Positions 21,733 to 33,473 of a stretch of 64,000 bases of DNA are shown piece after piece. Numbering within the stretch: position 1 is the first letter of the stretch; each line of letters opens with the position of its first letter. The translations under genes were made by a program, and so were the position numbers. The stretch comes from Xylogone sp. PMI_703 (taxonomy: Eukaryota; Ascomycota; Leotiomycetes). The stretch lies in the NCBI GenBank assembly GCA_021399445.1, contig JAJTUQ010000003.1, positions 682,001 to 746,000 of the forward strand, written 5' to 3'. The notes under the pieces were generated by a model. The model ran no database searches. It saw nothing but the letters and a program-made list of their open reading frames with translations, and was not told the origin of the DNA.

Positions 21733-23745
21733 ATGCTGCCCCAAACTACTCCACGATCGTTAAAGCGCAGAGTTCCTCCTGAGAAAAGACAGCGGGTAGA
21801 AATGAGTTGTGACTACTGCAAGGTAAAGCGCTGCAAGTGCTCCAGATCTAGTACGTCAGAGTCCTGTCGAGCTTGCAATGAAAATGGCAAGCCATGTAGA
21901 ACCACCAAGCCAAGAAAGCAGCGAATATATGGTCGGATACCAGCAACATCAGCAAGAAGCCAACTGGGTAGTCTGTATCCGATAGACTTTGAACCTTCGT
22001 ACTATCCATTTGTGCAAACCGAAAACTACAAGACGACAAGTGATACGCAAAGCCCGTTTCCACGGATCACATCATTTGGATCATTTAATCAGGAGGAGGA
22101 GTGGGATCCCTTGTTTTCTCAGCGATCAAAGTCAATCCAGGACCTCTTTGAGGACGCAATGGGATTGCCTCGTTATATTGGCCCAACAGGTACCTTTACA
22201 TTCATGTGCCGATTGAAACAGCTTGGCGCTGTGCGAAGTGCTCCCGAAAATCCTCAAACGATGGGAGTGTCTATCAAACTCTATGATGTAAGGCGGAAGG
22301 CAGTAGATCCTCCACCACGAGATGTTGCTGATATGCTCGTGGATTCATTCTTCAAGAACGTCCATGCTGACTACCCTACATTTCACCGGGCACTTTTTCA
22401 GGCTACATATGAGAGCATGTGGTCATATTTACCAGAAACAGAGCCAGCGTGGTCCATGGTATTATACATGGTTTTCATATTAGGCCTGGAAGTTCTCTCA
22501 GACAAGTTTCTTCAAACAATATCCAAAACACAGAAAGATATCATGAAACAGCAGTATCTATCCAAAGTGAAAGAACTGTTGCCCGATATTATATCCGGAT
22601 GCACACTCACTCATGTGCAAGCCCTCATGTTATATTGCCGCTATCTCTATATCGCTGGCGAAAGAGATGCCTCTTGGAATATTGCCGGCTTAGCAATCCG
22701 AGTTGCTGTCGCAATAGGTCTACACAGAAATGGAAACAACACGAATTGTAGCCCGTTGGAAAGAGAGCTAAGGAAGCGTGTCTGGTGGAATCTATATGCT
22801 TTCGAACGAATAGAATGCTCAGCACTTGGTCGAGCGTCTGCGATTGATGATGCGGAATGCAATGTTGGCGTTCCTATAGAAGGACTGCTGGATATGAGTG
22901 ATTCCATTCCGCTAGGACATACCGACTCACAATCACAATTATTAATGATTCTGGGAATAATATGCAAAGCACAATACGGCTTGGATAATCTTTCCCAGCG
23001 ACAGGTCGACTTCGCAGCTGGTGTTTTTCAACGACTCAAAGCCTGGACGGATGATCTCCCATACCACCTAAAATTAGAGTCGCAACCACCTCTTTCACAG
23101 CGCCGCTCAATCATCCTACTTCATATTCAATATCACTACATCGTTACGCTTCTCGGACGACGTTTCCTGGAAGCTGTTGTAATGAAACGGCACGTTGGGA
23201 GTACTAGTTCGTCTATTATTTTCGACTTCGCAAATCGTTGTATTGAATCAGCGAAAATATGCGTCGTCCTATCTCAGAAACTCTTCGAGGAAGGTTTATT
23301 CAACTCTACAACCTCATTCGACGTTTACTTCCTGAAATCGAGTGCTATGATGCTCGCGTTGGGTAGGTGTGTTGATCAGCAAGAACTTGGCTCTAGCAAT
23401 GGTGAAATAGTGAAACTACTGAAAGCCTGTATGCTTATCCTCAAGCAATGTGATGAATTCTCACCTACCATGCGCAAATTTGCCAATGTTACGAAGGATT
23501 TTTCGCAGGCTCTAGTAGTTGCTGCAGAACTAGGGGAGAGGAAGGAAACCTCGGGTCTAGAGGCTCACGATTCAGATAATGTATTGTCCACATTCTCTTC
23601 TGTAGAGAGCAATGCTTCTGGCATTCTGGGAGAAATAGCTGGCGAAACAATTGACCGAAGCGATTCTTTGTTAGATCCGATTCCCAGTCAATGGGAGGTA
23701 CCAGATATGCTTATCCCTTTGAATTGGGATGACATTGGCAATTAG
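21733..23745 (+). CDS. Zn2Cys6 transcription factor with fungal-specific domain
   Basis: Single exon, 670 aa. The zinc cluster is complete: C26-x2-C29-x6-C36-x8-C45-x2-C48-x6-C55, followed by a basic linker (KPRKQRIYGR). The fungal-specific middle region starts near residue 200, with LVDSFFKNVHADYPTFHRALF and the characteristic WNIAGLAIRVAVAIGLHRNG, then RKRVWWNLYAFER. This is the standard plan of nuclear pathway activators that bind CGG half-sites. It directly follows an oxidase, a monooxygenase and a permease on the same strand, so it is the best candidate regulator of that group. No intron or lesion is seen. Confidence 0.9.
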   Translation: MLPQTTPRSLKRRVPPEKRQRVEMSCDYCKVKRCKCSRSSTSESCRACNENGKPCRTTKPRKQRIYGRIPATSARSQLGSLYPIDFEPSYYPFVQTENYKTTSDTQSPFPRITSFGSFNQEEEWDPLFSQRSKSIQDLFEDAMGLPRYIGPTGTFTFMCRLKQLGAVRSAPENPQTMGVSIKLYDVRRKAVDPPPRDVADMLVDSFFKNVHADYPTFHRALFQATYESMWSYLPETEPAWSMVLYMVFILGLEVLSDKFLQTISKTQKDIMKQQYLSKVKELLPDIISGCTLTHVQALMLYCRYLYIAGERDASWNIAGLAIRVAVAIGLHRNGNNTNCSPLERELRKRVWWNLYAFERIECSALGRASAIDDAECNVGVPIEGLLDMSDSIPLGHTDSQSQLLMILGIICKAQYGLDNLSQRQVDFAAGVFQRLKAWTDDLPYHLKLESQPPLSQRRSIILLHIQYHYIVTLLGRRFLEAVVMKRHVGSTSSSIIFDFANRCIESAKICVVLSQKLFEEGLFNSTTSFDVYFLKSSAMMLALGRCVDQQELGSSNGEIVKLLKACMLILKQCDEFSPTMRKFANVTKDFSQALVVAAELGERKETSGLEAHDSDNVLSTFSSVESNASGILGEIAGETIDRSDSLLDPIPSQWEVPDMLIPLNWDDIGN

Positions 23746-26700
23746 GCCACCTAGTCACTAGAAATAACGATTATTTCGAATAAATTCCCCACTAGGGCAT
23801 GATAACAAGACAAAGCTCGATCCCCTATCTGAGAAATACAACGGAAATAGCTCCCTATTATGCAAACTAAAAAATATGGAACATAAAGTGGGTCATTTTA
23901 GTTATGCAAGACCCGCTTTGTGGTTTGGGTTTAGCTAATACTGATGATTCCATAGCAAAAACCAGTATATCTGCATTAGCGGCCTGCACAACAGCGAGTA
24001 GACCTTGCATACCAGTAAGGGATAGATGCAGAAAGCAGTTATCTGGGCCGCTGGCGGCCGCTCTTAAGTTATTTCAGAGTCTCTTTAGTTATCCTCACTT
24101 GTACACTTCAAGTCTTATAAATCATACCGGTTCAATTTTCGTTTTATGAGTTGTAAACGACGACGTCCGTTTAACATTTAGCCATACAATAAAAATTGGC
24201 TCAACAGCGACGGCGGTGCATGTAATCATTGATTTGTGTGCATTGATTCTTTATTTTTTTTATGGTTTATACCTCGAAATTCTTGCTCTATTGATATTAA
24301 TTAAAACGGTCATATAAACGAGTTCGACGAACCAAGACGTGAGTTTTATTTGGCATGTAATTAAGCGACCGTTGGAGTAGCTGATAATACCGTCTCTTCC
24401 CTGTTTGATTGTTAGTACGCCCTGCCGGTGGCAATGTGTTAGAACACAGATATAAGGGAGTATAAGCAGCCAGGTCAACTGGAATTTTCCTGTTGTTCTG
24501 AGACAATATTTCCGCCAAGCTTTACTTCCTGGGATGAGATGCCGCTTTGCTTATAAAGCACCATTTCTTTGGATGTTTTCTGGCGAAGTACATACCTAAT
24601 TAGCGATAGTTTGTATTTAATGGCTTGGCAATATTAGCACATATGTTCTGGCCCATTCGCCTGTGGGCTAGCTAGAACATATATGCCCCTGTTCTCTTTC
24701 AGGATGCGAAGTCTACTCTGCGCTGAGCCCTTAACGGCTAAGAGATAGAAGCGAATGTCTATTAAATAGTAAGCTGAAGCAACGCGCAAACTAACCATAG
24801 CTTGTATTTGGTGTTGGACGGCATCAGAATATCTGTTGTGTCGTGTTACAGATGTAGTGAGGGGAAGGGTGCATCCGTCCCACGCGTGGCGTCTGAGATT
24901 AGATATACAAGGTTCGGGCCTAACCCCAAATTTGGAAGTATAAGGTATGTCTTGATTTATAATCAGCTGAATTGACTCCTTTTCTGGGCATGTAAGTAAT
25001 AGACAATATTGCCCATCAAAGGTGGATAGTCGGGGCTTTCTTGTTGAATGACTTATTACTTACCTGATCGACAAGTATGGTGATAGATTCTTGGTATGAT
25101 ATTATCGACGGTGATATTAGATATCTTGTTCTGGCAATTTCTTCCCTTTTGGATGAATGGTAGTGGGGAATTAGCTTAATTTGGGTCCGGAATGTAGGAT
25201 CCAAAAATAGAAGGAGCTGCAGCCACATGTCTTGAAGACGATATGTAATACATAGACAATGTCTAGAACGCTAATGGTCCAGGCTGTGCAAAGGAAATTT
25301 AAATCCTGGAGTGACGTTAGCTGGTTGGCTAGTGGTGCCTAGCCTAACCCAATCAAGAGATTGAGCTTGGCCTGTAAGAACTGGGATGTTGAGTACTGTA
25401 GTGGAACTGGCTTGTCCCACAATTACCCATAATCAGTTTACTATGATTTATACTAAAATATACGATTGGGCGAAATTAGAGCTAGGTACCCGCAGTTTAT
25501 TCGAACTCATTGATCCTGCTAAACTGTATGTCCAGCTAGAAAGGGAATATAACGCTATACGGTGCATCTTGTTAACACTACTCCGTAGGAAGTTAGAGCG
25601 TAATAACAAGGGCTTGGCTCAAGAAACATTTTCGTGAGATTATGGTGTGTGATTAGCAGGATCTTACAAACCAGGTTACTTTCACTGTTCAAATCCGGAG
25701 TTCTTGCGGTATCCGGGCCATTGTCAAACTCCGGAGAATGCTATAACATCTACAAGTAGACTTTTAGCTGTGGACATTAATTCTCCTGGGTCCTTCTTTC
25801 ATACTACTACTCGGTTTGTTATATTTCCTCGAAAAACGTTGAACCAGTCTAGAGCATTCCGAATCAGAAGCCGGTGCATTCCGACAATAGCCTCAGTCTA
25901 GACGCGGAAGGTAATACAGTAGCCCTCGTTATTTTGCGGGATAGACGGCACAGCAACTTTAATAGAAATAAAAATGACCAGTAATAGTAATCGACCAAGG
26001 ACCCTGTAATAATCTACCCAAAAACCCTGCGTTATGGGCCCAGTAGAGCTCAGTGACGCGTAAACAGCGTAATCGTTGGGCTATTCCCACTATGACTAGT
26101 ACGGCCGACACCGCAGCCGTATTGTAAAAGCCGGCTGCACTAATTAGCCATTACCCGTAGTGGGCCGACGATTAGTCTTTGGGGGCGTGCTACTTGAAAT
26201 CCGGTCCAGATGCAGGGGTTATTACTGTACAGTAATAATGCGCGCGACTGCTCCGTACTCCGTACGACTGTGGTACTGTAAATATCCACGTGGTAGCTAA
26301 TACGCACGTCTTTATGCACGGGCGCCAAGTACGCTTTACTAATACGCCTCAGCCGTTAAGTTACGGTTGAATAGTTGCGGTCCAACACTCCATATGCACG
26401 GTCGTACGTGCTAGGGAAGCCACAATAAGCTCTGCACTGATAGGGTAGGTAGATGCATCCAGCAGCTATCTACGGCTCTAGCCCAGCTTGGGCGTGCTGT
26501 GCTTAGGAGGGAAGAAGGGCTGGAGGGCAAAAGCGAAGGGGCGGCGGGATGAAGAAGGCCGGGGATGACTTCAACGGTTACGACGGGCTGTTGAGGAATC
26601 AACTCGTCCAGCATCCTGCTAGCTTGTGGCGACGAATTGTCCCTCCATCTTCCGGTAGCCAAGCTCCCCAAGCTTTTATTTCCTAGCAGCTAATACGAGT

Positions 26701-27589
26701 AAGCCTTCGCCAACAGACAGGGCTTGCGCCTCCCGGTCGGAATAATAATGATTACCATCTGCCGAGAGACATCGTCGCAGCATACTGTAGTAAAATCGAC
26801 CATCCAGAGCTCAGCTTAATACCCATTCTCACAGCGTGTCCAGACGTCCACTGAGCTGAGCTCTTCTGCAGCAGCTTTTTGGCAATGGCCCAGCCGCTGT
26901 GGACAGATAACGTTTGAGACTGAAGGCGATAAGCACTAATCAAGAAGGCCGCAGCTGTTCGTCTTGTCGCGAGTCATTTAGTCAAAGCGCCCTCCCGCTG
27001 ACGCTTCTTGCTCGTAGGGTTATGGGACATACAGCTACCGGTAACCTACCACTACCCCTGCCGGACGGCAATATACTGGAGATTGCACCATCGCCCTCGC
27101 CGAAGAGATAACAGAATCGGCTAGGTCGATCCTGCCAGATCTTATTTCGGGCAAGGGACAGGCAAGGGCTTTGGTCCCTCTCCGTACAACCACAGCCCTG
27201 CATCTTCAACACGATGCTTCTTTCTTGGGTCTGCACTCTGCAGCTGCCATATCTGACTTCTCGCACCCTTACGAATATGATATCAGCAAACTGCTGGCGT
27301 CAGCCCGTACCGTAAGATAAAAATCTGTATAGTATATTTGTCTCCAACTTCAGTGTAACATCTACCTAGCGGCAAGGGATCCAGGTGCCTGCTTCTTTGG
27401 GCTGGTTCTTTGGGCTGCTTGACTTCGGAACCATGCCGCATGTGTGCAGCTGCGTAACTTCTTATCTTGCAGTCTCCTTCCAAATTTTCGAGTTCCAGCT
27501 GGTCTCTATTAGATGTCCATTGTCTCGCGCTGCTTTGCGCCTCAGAGATCAAACACTTCAATTCATAGACGAACCTGTCTTGTCCAAGT
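23746..27589. other. 3.8-kb gene-poor region with a GC-richer stretch
   Basis: No credible gene. 23.75-25.9 kb is AT-rich and contains a hairpin at about 24640-24688 (arms around CATATGTTCTGGCCC and GGGCTAGCTAGAACATATA). From about 25.9 to 27.3 kb the base composition becomes visibly more GC-rich, with only short broken frames on both strands (for example minus 26411-26671, 26752-26943, 26982-27266). That contrast suggests an inserted, decayed element, but I found no terminal repeats and recognise no transposase. Confidence 0.45.
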
Positions 27590-28766
27590 ATGTCTCAGTC
27601 TCCGGGATCTTCTTCGAATCCCAGCAAGTCCACAACTTCTGGCGAGTCGGCATCAACGTCTGATGACGAGTGGGCTCGAGTTGCAGAAGCTGTGGAGCGG
27701 CGACGGACCCAGAATCGCATCGCGCAACGAAAACACCGTGCGTATACCCTCAAGAAGAAAGCAAAACAAAAGAATTGCCCTCAATTGGCTTAAAAATAAT
27801 ATAATCCTAATCATCGAGGCAGGTGTCACTCTTAGGCAACGTGCAATGGAACTAGAAAAACGCAATGCACAAAAGGCCGCATGTAAGTCAACTCCACCAC
27901 CCGGCGCATCTAGCTCTCGATCACTGGATCCGGCGAACCACCAAAGTGGAGCGCTCGAAGAGGGGGACCCGGACGGCCTCGGTGCGTTTGTAGATACAAG
28001 ACCTCTCGGTTCTCCTGCCCACCGAGGTCCCTCGCCATGGGAAGTTCACCATGATGACAACTTCTCCTCTTCTCGGCGCCATAATAACGCTATGTACCAA
28101 GCCCTTACATTATCAGGACCCGTCTTCGAAAGCTATCCCGCAGATCATACTCTAAACCATCTCGACTGGAGCTTGGACCAGCCGATTCGGGACCCAATTC
28201 CCGGCGCTCAGGAGCTCCTGGGCATTCAGATGCCCGAAACGATGGCCTATCCGACTGATATACTCATGGCTGCATCACACAGTGATCTCTCGACAGCATT
28301 CAACTTAAGCTCAGAGGATGGCAGTCTCTCTGACAGTTCGTGTCCTACTCCGAGTCAGCTGGGATATTCCCCTGAGAGGCCAGCGCTGCTCAAACGCAGT
28401 AGTGTCGAGCCATTGTGTGGCAAGACTCCGTTGCACCTCGCTGCAGCAAGGGGAGATCACTCCATGACCCAGTTGCTGCTACAAAGCGGGTACGATCCAA
28501 CTGCAAAGGACGGCCATGGCTGGACCCCGTTGCATCTCGCCGTTGACCACGGCCACGAGGAGGTGGTGAAAGTGCTGCTCGAGAATTGCAAAGATCTTCA
28601 TGCCGCGATGGATGGACCGAATGGGACCAACAGGCGACCATGCTCCTGTGAAGAGGCGCATCAGTGTAATAATTGCACTTGTCAGATGGGGTATGGAGTG
28701 AGAATTGAGTGGAGGGGGCATGATTCCGAGACCGCGAGGCGGAGGACCTACCATGGCATGAGATGA
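27590..28766 (+). CDS. bZIP-type basic region plus ankyrin repeats regulator (ToxE/bANK-like)
   Basis: Exons are 27590-27737 and 27823-28766. The 85-nt intron splits the basic region and restores QRKHR-VTLRQRAMELE in phase; the product is 363 aa. Basic region RRRTQNRIAQRKHR covers residues 37-50. No good leucine heptad array follows. Two ankyrin repeats lie near 248-310 (GKTPLHLAAARGDH and GWTPLHLAVDHGHEEVVKVLL). A basic region without a convincing zipper, combined with C-terminal ankyrins, is the layout of ToxE-type (bANK) regulators, known from metabolite clusters. The tail after residue 315 is Cys-rich (RPCSCEEAHQCNNCTC) and unlike ankyrin. A shift of frame there would give a sequence more like a third repeat, so the C-terminus may be altered. 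Confidence 0.78.
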
Positions 28767-30250
28767 TTGCGATGATGATGGCGACGACAATGAGAAAAGG
28801 ACTCGAGAAACCAGCACTCCAAGAGGAGGGAATTGATATATTTTAAGAAGATTGACAAGCTACTCTGCTTTGGGCAGGTTCGATATAGCGGTGATACTAG
28901 CTCACAAAACTGTGGAGGAGGGAAACATCACCCAAATACCGGCATCTCTTTAGACCTGGAAGAAATCAACCCCGGAGCGCGTGACCTGTATTGATGATGG
29001 AATTGTGAATCTTTTTTTGTATTAGACTATCTTAGAAGTGCTACCAAATCGGCAGCTGTGTCTCTGCGAGTACTATAGATAAAAGTTGTATATAGCAAAT
29101 ATTATGTTCTACGTATATCTTCTGAGCATTTACTACTTTGTTTTGGGAATAAAGCTTTTTTAGCTGGAAAGTAATTAGGTTCCAGGTATTTTATTGTTTG
29201 CAGTCTCACAGTGGAGGTACTAACACATGAAATTGCAGATTAAGAAACTATTCTTGCCATATGCCTGCTTCGTGTCATGTACAGTCTCTCTTTTTTTGAA
29301 TCTCCTGTTTCTAATCTATTTGTTCAATCCATGCGCAGTGTATGAATTCCCTATCTTGCATCTATTATTTGCCTACATTGAGAAATTTGATCTGAAAAGC
29401 ATTTCCTACCTAACACCATGGAAATAAGGGTGCACTCTTTCAAAATAACCATAGCTACAGCAGAACCACCCTTAAGACTCGTATACCTGCATTGAATTGA
29501 TGTAGATTGACTAAACTACTGAATAGTGATCAAGTACGGCTATACTCAGTCAGCTTACAGTGATTGTCTAGAACACCCAGAGATCATTACGTACAATAGC
29601 TTAGCAACATTTGAATTGATCAGGGTCTTGGATAACGCTAGTATTTTTGCATGTTCCCAGCCTATATTCCGTTAACTATACTTGACATAAGATAGAGTTA
29701 AATTTGGTGCATGGTTTTACAAGATTCCACATTCGTGCATGGAATTATTCTCAAACGCGTATCTGCATCGGAGACTTAAGACATTTTAGGATATCTCATG
29801 CAAGTTCCCTTCTCTCGGATTTCACCGGGCTCAGCAGCATTTCAACGATCGATAACTGATGGAATTCCGCTTTTCTCACTAACAGAATACGACAGTCGTA
29901 GGTAGGGGTAAAGAAGAGCTGACGTTATTCGTGCAGCTGAGACTGCGCTCAAATCTCACCGTTTGCTGCTGACTGCTGCAGGTGGTTTTTGTATCTAACC
30001 TAATTAAATTTCCGCTCTTAGCTTACCTTATGTGACAGCCTGCGTAAACACAACCACAGCTCAGAGAAGATGAGCAAGCAAGCATGTGAATGATAACATC
30101 ATAAAAATAACTTCAAACCTTCACATCACGTGTTGGACTTTATAATTGCAGCTTCTATAGCGAAAAAACTACCCTGGCTTGTCAAAAGTCTTTTGACGTC
30201 TCTTTTACTGAGTATTAGTCCACCTGCATTTCGATTTCGGTATAATCACA
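28767..30250. other. Intergenic spacer
   Basis: About 1.5 kb, AT-rich. The short open frame at 29227-29427 is hydrophobic but unsupported. No repeat recognised. Confidence 0.5.
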
Positions 30251-31584
30251 ATGAGCTCCAAACGTAAAATTAGTGATCGGACTGCCAAGGCAAGTCTCTT
30301 ACTCGAGAAATCGTTGGAAACCATCAGTAGCGATGCTGTTTTCCTCGCGGGTTCTGAAGATATTGCTTCTTCTCCGACCTCACTAGAAGCCAGACCTGTA
30401 AAGCGCACCAAGACCACCAAAGTACCTACTATGGAGCAGTACAGCTGGTTCCTGGAAATGAGAGCAGATGATACTGCAGCTATTACCAGTGACACCGATG
30501 CCTCTGATGCTGTCAAAGAGCTACCTGAGTCTCCATTGACGGATCCAATCACCGATCTCTTGCCAATGCGGGCATCAACGAGGCTGCAACGGCTTATACG
30601 CGATTCAGACCATATCATTGTCTGCCCTGGAGTCTATGATGGATTCTCTGCGCGAGTTGCCATGTCAGTAGGTTTTGACGGTCTATACATGGTAAGTAGT
30701 TACTACCACCAAGCTCAACCCTCTGGCAGAGCAATTACCCCGCTGCTGGATGCTGATCTATGAAGACTGGTGCAGGAACAACGGCGTCTCGTCTCGGGAT
30801 GCCAGATTTGGCAATTGCGCAACTACATGACATGCGCGAACAAGCCGATATGATTGCGAATCTTGACCCAAATGGTCCACCATTGATTGCGGATATGGAT
30901 ACAGGTTATGGAGGTGAGTATTTGAGACATAGACTATCCACACTTGACTAAGTATGCAACTTACCAGGACCGATCATGGTCGCCAATTCCGTCAAACAGT
31001 ATATTCGAGCCGGAGTCGCTGGATTTCACATTGAAGACCAAGTCCAATCAAAGCGATGCGGCCATCTGAGCGGCAAGGAGGTTGTTGACCGGAATACCTT
31101 CTATGCTCGCATCAGAGCTGCACACGGCGCGAGACGACAAGTTGTTTCGGACATTGTGTTGATCGCGCGAACCGATGCGCTTCAAACGCTTGGATACGAC
31201 GAGTGTCTCGAGCGAATGAAGGCCGCCCGTGACATCGGCGCTGATGTGGGCATTATCGAAGGATTCACTTCGAAGGAGATGGCGGAGCGCGCAGTACGAG
31301 ATTTGGCGCCATGGCCACTGCTCCTGAACATGGTGGAGAACGGGGTGTCTCCAGTCATTTCGGTGCAGGAGGCCCAGAGGATGGGATTTCGCATGATGAT
31401 CTTTTCGTTGGCAACACTGGCATCTGCATACGCTGCAATCAAGGAAGTGTTAGAGAAACTAAAAAAGGACGGTGTCACCGGGGCGCGGATGACGCCTAGA
31501 GAGATATTCGAGGTATGTGGTCTGAAGGATATGATGAAGATTGACGAGGAGGCGGGTGGCACGGCGTTCGGAAAGGGGGTGTGA
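30251..31584 (+). CDS. Isocitrate lyase/PEP mutase superfamily enzyme
   Basis: Exons are 30251-30691, 30766-30913 and 30968-31584, all in phase; 401 aa. The (beta/alpha)8 barrel starts near residue 115 (ICVPG-like strand HIIVCPGVYDGFSARVA). Metal-binding ADMDTGYGG is near 193-201. The catalytic loop is EDQVQSKRCGH, with KRCGH near 224. KRCGH marks the lyase/oxaloacetase branch of the superfamily; true PEP mutases carry a different loop, so phosphonate formation is unlikely. Likely reactions are C-C cleavage of a 2-hydroxy or 2-oxo diacid, such as methylisocitrate-like or oxaloacetate substrates. The roughly 110-residue N-terminal extension is Ser/Thr/acid-rich with a KRTKTTK patch, and is absent from most relatives. 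The gene sits between a bANK regulator and an ELO elongase. Confidence 0.85.
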
Positions 31585-33473
31585 TATACTCATTCATTAA
31601 GGGAGTACAACAAGGATAAGGTAAGTAGAGTAGAGAATTATGCAAATTGTACAATGTATCTATCATTGTCACTATGTATATAAGTAGATTAGAACACGAT
31701 TTAAGTAGACTAGAGCACGCTTCCTAAGCAATTTATTACTATACAGAATTTCTGTAATGTCATGTGATTTCTCGTTCCGTGGAGGAACTTGGACCCGAAT
31801 GACCTAGTTTACTAAAGTCTGCTGCAAGATTATGAATAAGCAAATCCGGGTAGCTCCTGCTCCGATACCACATACCGATGTTTGATAGGAACATGAGGCC
31901 CCTGAAAAGAGGTCTACACGTGTCGTTTAGAGTGACACAACTATGTAGAGCAGCAATGGAAGAATCACCATACGGTAGAAACCCAAATAATCAAAAGACG
32001 AGCTAACCCAATATCTATTGGTTTGGTAAGATTCCGCTGATCATACCTTCACGGGGTCAAGCGAAAACAGTGATTACTGTACATAAGTAGCAGGTAACTA
32101 CTATGTATTCTCCTTCTCCCACTAGGATAATTTACAGAATTGGGCTAAACTAATTGTGGGCTTAGCTAGCTCATTCCAAACTTTCAAATTACTACGGTAT
32201 TTCTTTGACTAAGTCCTTTTCTGTTGGCCATCTATTGGTATGTGCTCGTGGTGCTCTAACTCAGGGCTAAGGTTAGACCGTTGCCAAGGATTCTAGCTTC
32301 GTATAAAGATTACTATACGGAGGTTAACAGCGAGCTAGAGCTTAGCGGGCTTAGCGAGCTTGGCTCAAGAGCCGACACCTAGGCGAACTAGGCTCTAAAC
32401 TACTGGTAAAACCCGATCCGCTTTTTCCAGGTATACTAATACTCTTATTGCTAGCTCTACCTCGATAGCTATACTTTCTTCATACTTATCGGAACGGAGT
32501 AATGACGTCACACCTGCCTGGCGGTGCAATATGAACCAGTTTTGGTAGGTTATACCTTTACACCACGCTCAACAGCCAAACTTTTCATGGAACGAAGTAC
32601 AATTGTAGTAGAAGTGTTTTTTTGATCAAACACCTTTCTTTGATATACACCCTTCTTTAACAAAAACTAGATGTTCTTGAATTTAAATAGTGTAAGTGTA
32701 TGGACTGCGATCCCCTTGGCTGGTGAAAATGGCTTACCGGTAGTGTGCTTTTATGTACATGCGCTCGTAATTGTGCAACTTACCGGCAAGAAATGCCGGC
32801 ATTTGATTAGACAAATAATTTAACTGAGTCATTAAAAATAGCAATATGTGCGGCTGACTAATCTGACATAAGCCTGGAAAGTTTACTCTAATACTCCGTA
32901 CGGAGTAAGGCCTCAGTGATAGATGGAACCATGGAACTTGATTCCGTATCATAATCTATCCCCTTTCCCAGTGAAAATGGATTTGTTTGTGCATAAAGCT
33001 GCAATTATGCAAGTTATGAGAAGTGGTAGGTTCCGTCCAATCAGAATTGTTAGATAATGTCAGCTCAATTTCAGTTAGCGAATTAACTAGCGTCTTTGAT
33101 TGGACAGAACCCACCACTTCTCATAACTTGCATAATTGCAGCTTTATGCACAAACAAATCCATTTTCACGGGAAAGGGGATGCCTATTCATAATGCTGTT
33201 AGCTTCAAGAAAAGCGAGTCAGCTTAAACTGAAAAGAACTCTTTGTAATGTGAAACCTATTTTAATTTTTACCGCATAATGTCTTTTAATGTCTTTTAAT
33301 TTGGCAATATTTGTTCTATATTTTGTTGAAAATAAACCCCGGGAAATATTCCTACGTAATACAAAAACGATACTACACTGATTAACAGACTCGAACTCAA
33401 AATAGAGTGCTCTACAAAATCCCGTACCGCCCAAACTTCCATCTTTATACATTCCTCCCGCAGCATATGTTCC
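31585..33473. other. Long spacer containing a fold-back element
   Basis: No gene. Around 32320-32390 there are short internal repeats of GAGCTTAGC/GGCTTAGC type. A 224-bp fold-back element occupies 32958-33181 (separate entry). A partly similar stretch begins at 32710. Confidence 0.5.
32958..33181. mobile_element. Fold-back MITE with ~85-bp inverted arms
   Basis: Left arm 32958-33045 begins ATCCCCTTTCCCAGTGAAAA. Right arm 33096-33181 is its reverse complement with only a few mismatches or indels (for example CCCAGTG versus CCCGTG). The arms include the shared words GTGCATAAAGCTGCAATTAT and ACTTCTCATAAC. The loop is only about 50 bp. The whole element is non-coding and would fold into a long hairpin. 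A/T flanks are present, but no target duplication longer than 2 bp is clear. The high arm identity means it is young compared with the decayed genes here. Confidence 0.85.

Noticed and set aside
25386..25637. 83-aa frame possibly from a retroelement
   Set aside because: No reverse transcriptase, integrase or gag motif that I recognise, and no long terminal repeats.
30251..31584. PEP mutase and hence a phosphonate pathway
   Set aside because: The active-site loop is KRCGH (lyase/hydrolase branch), and no phosphonate partner genes are present.
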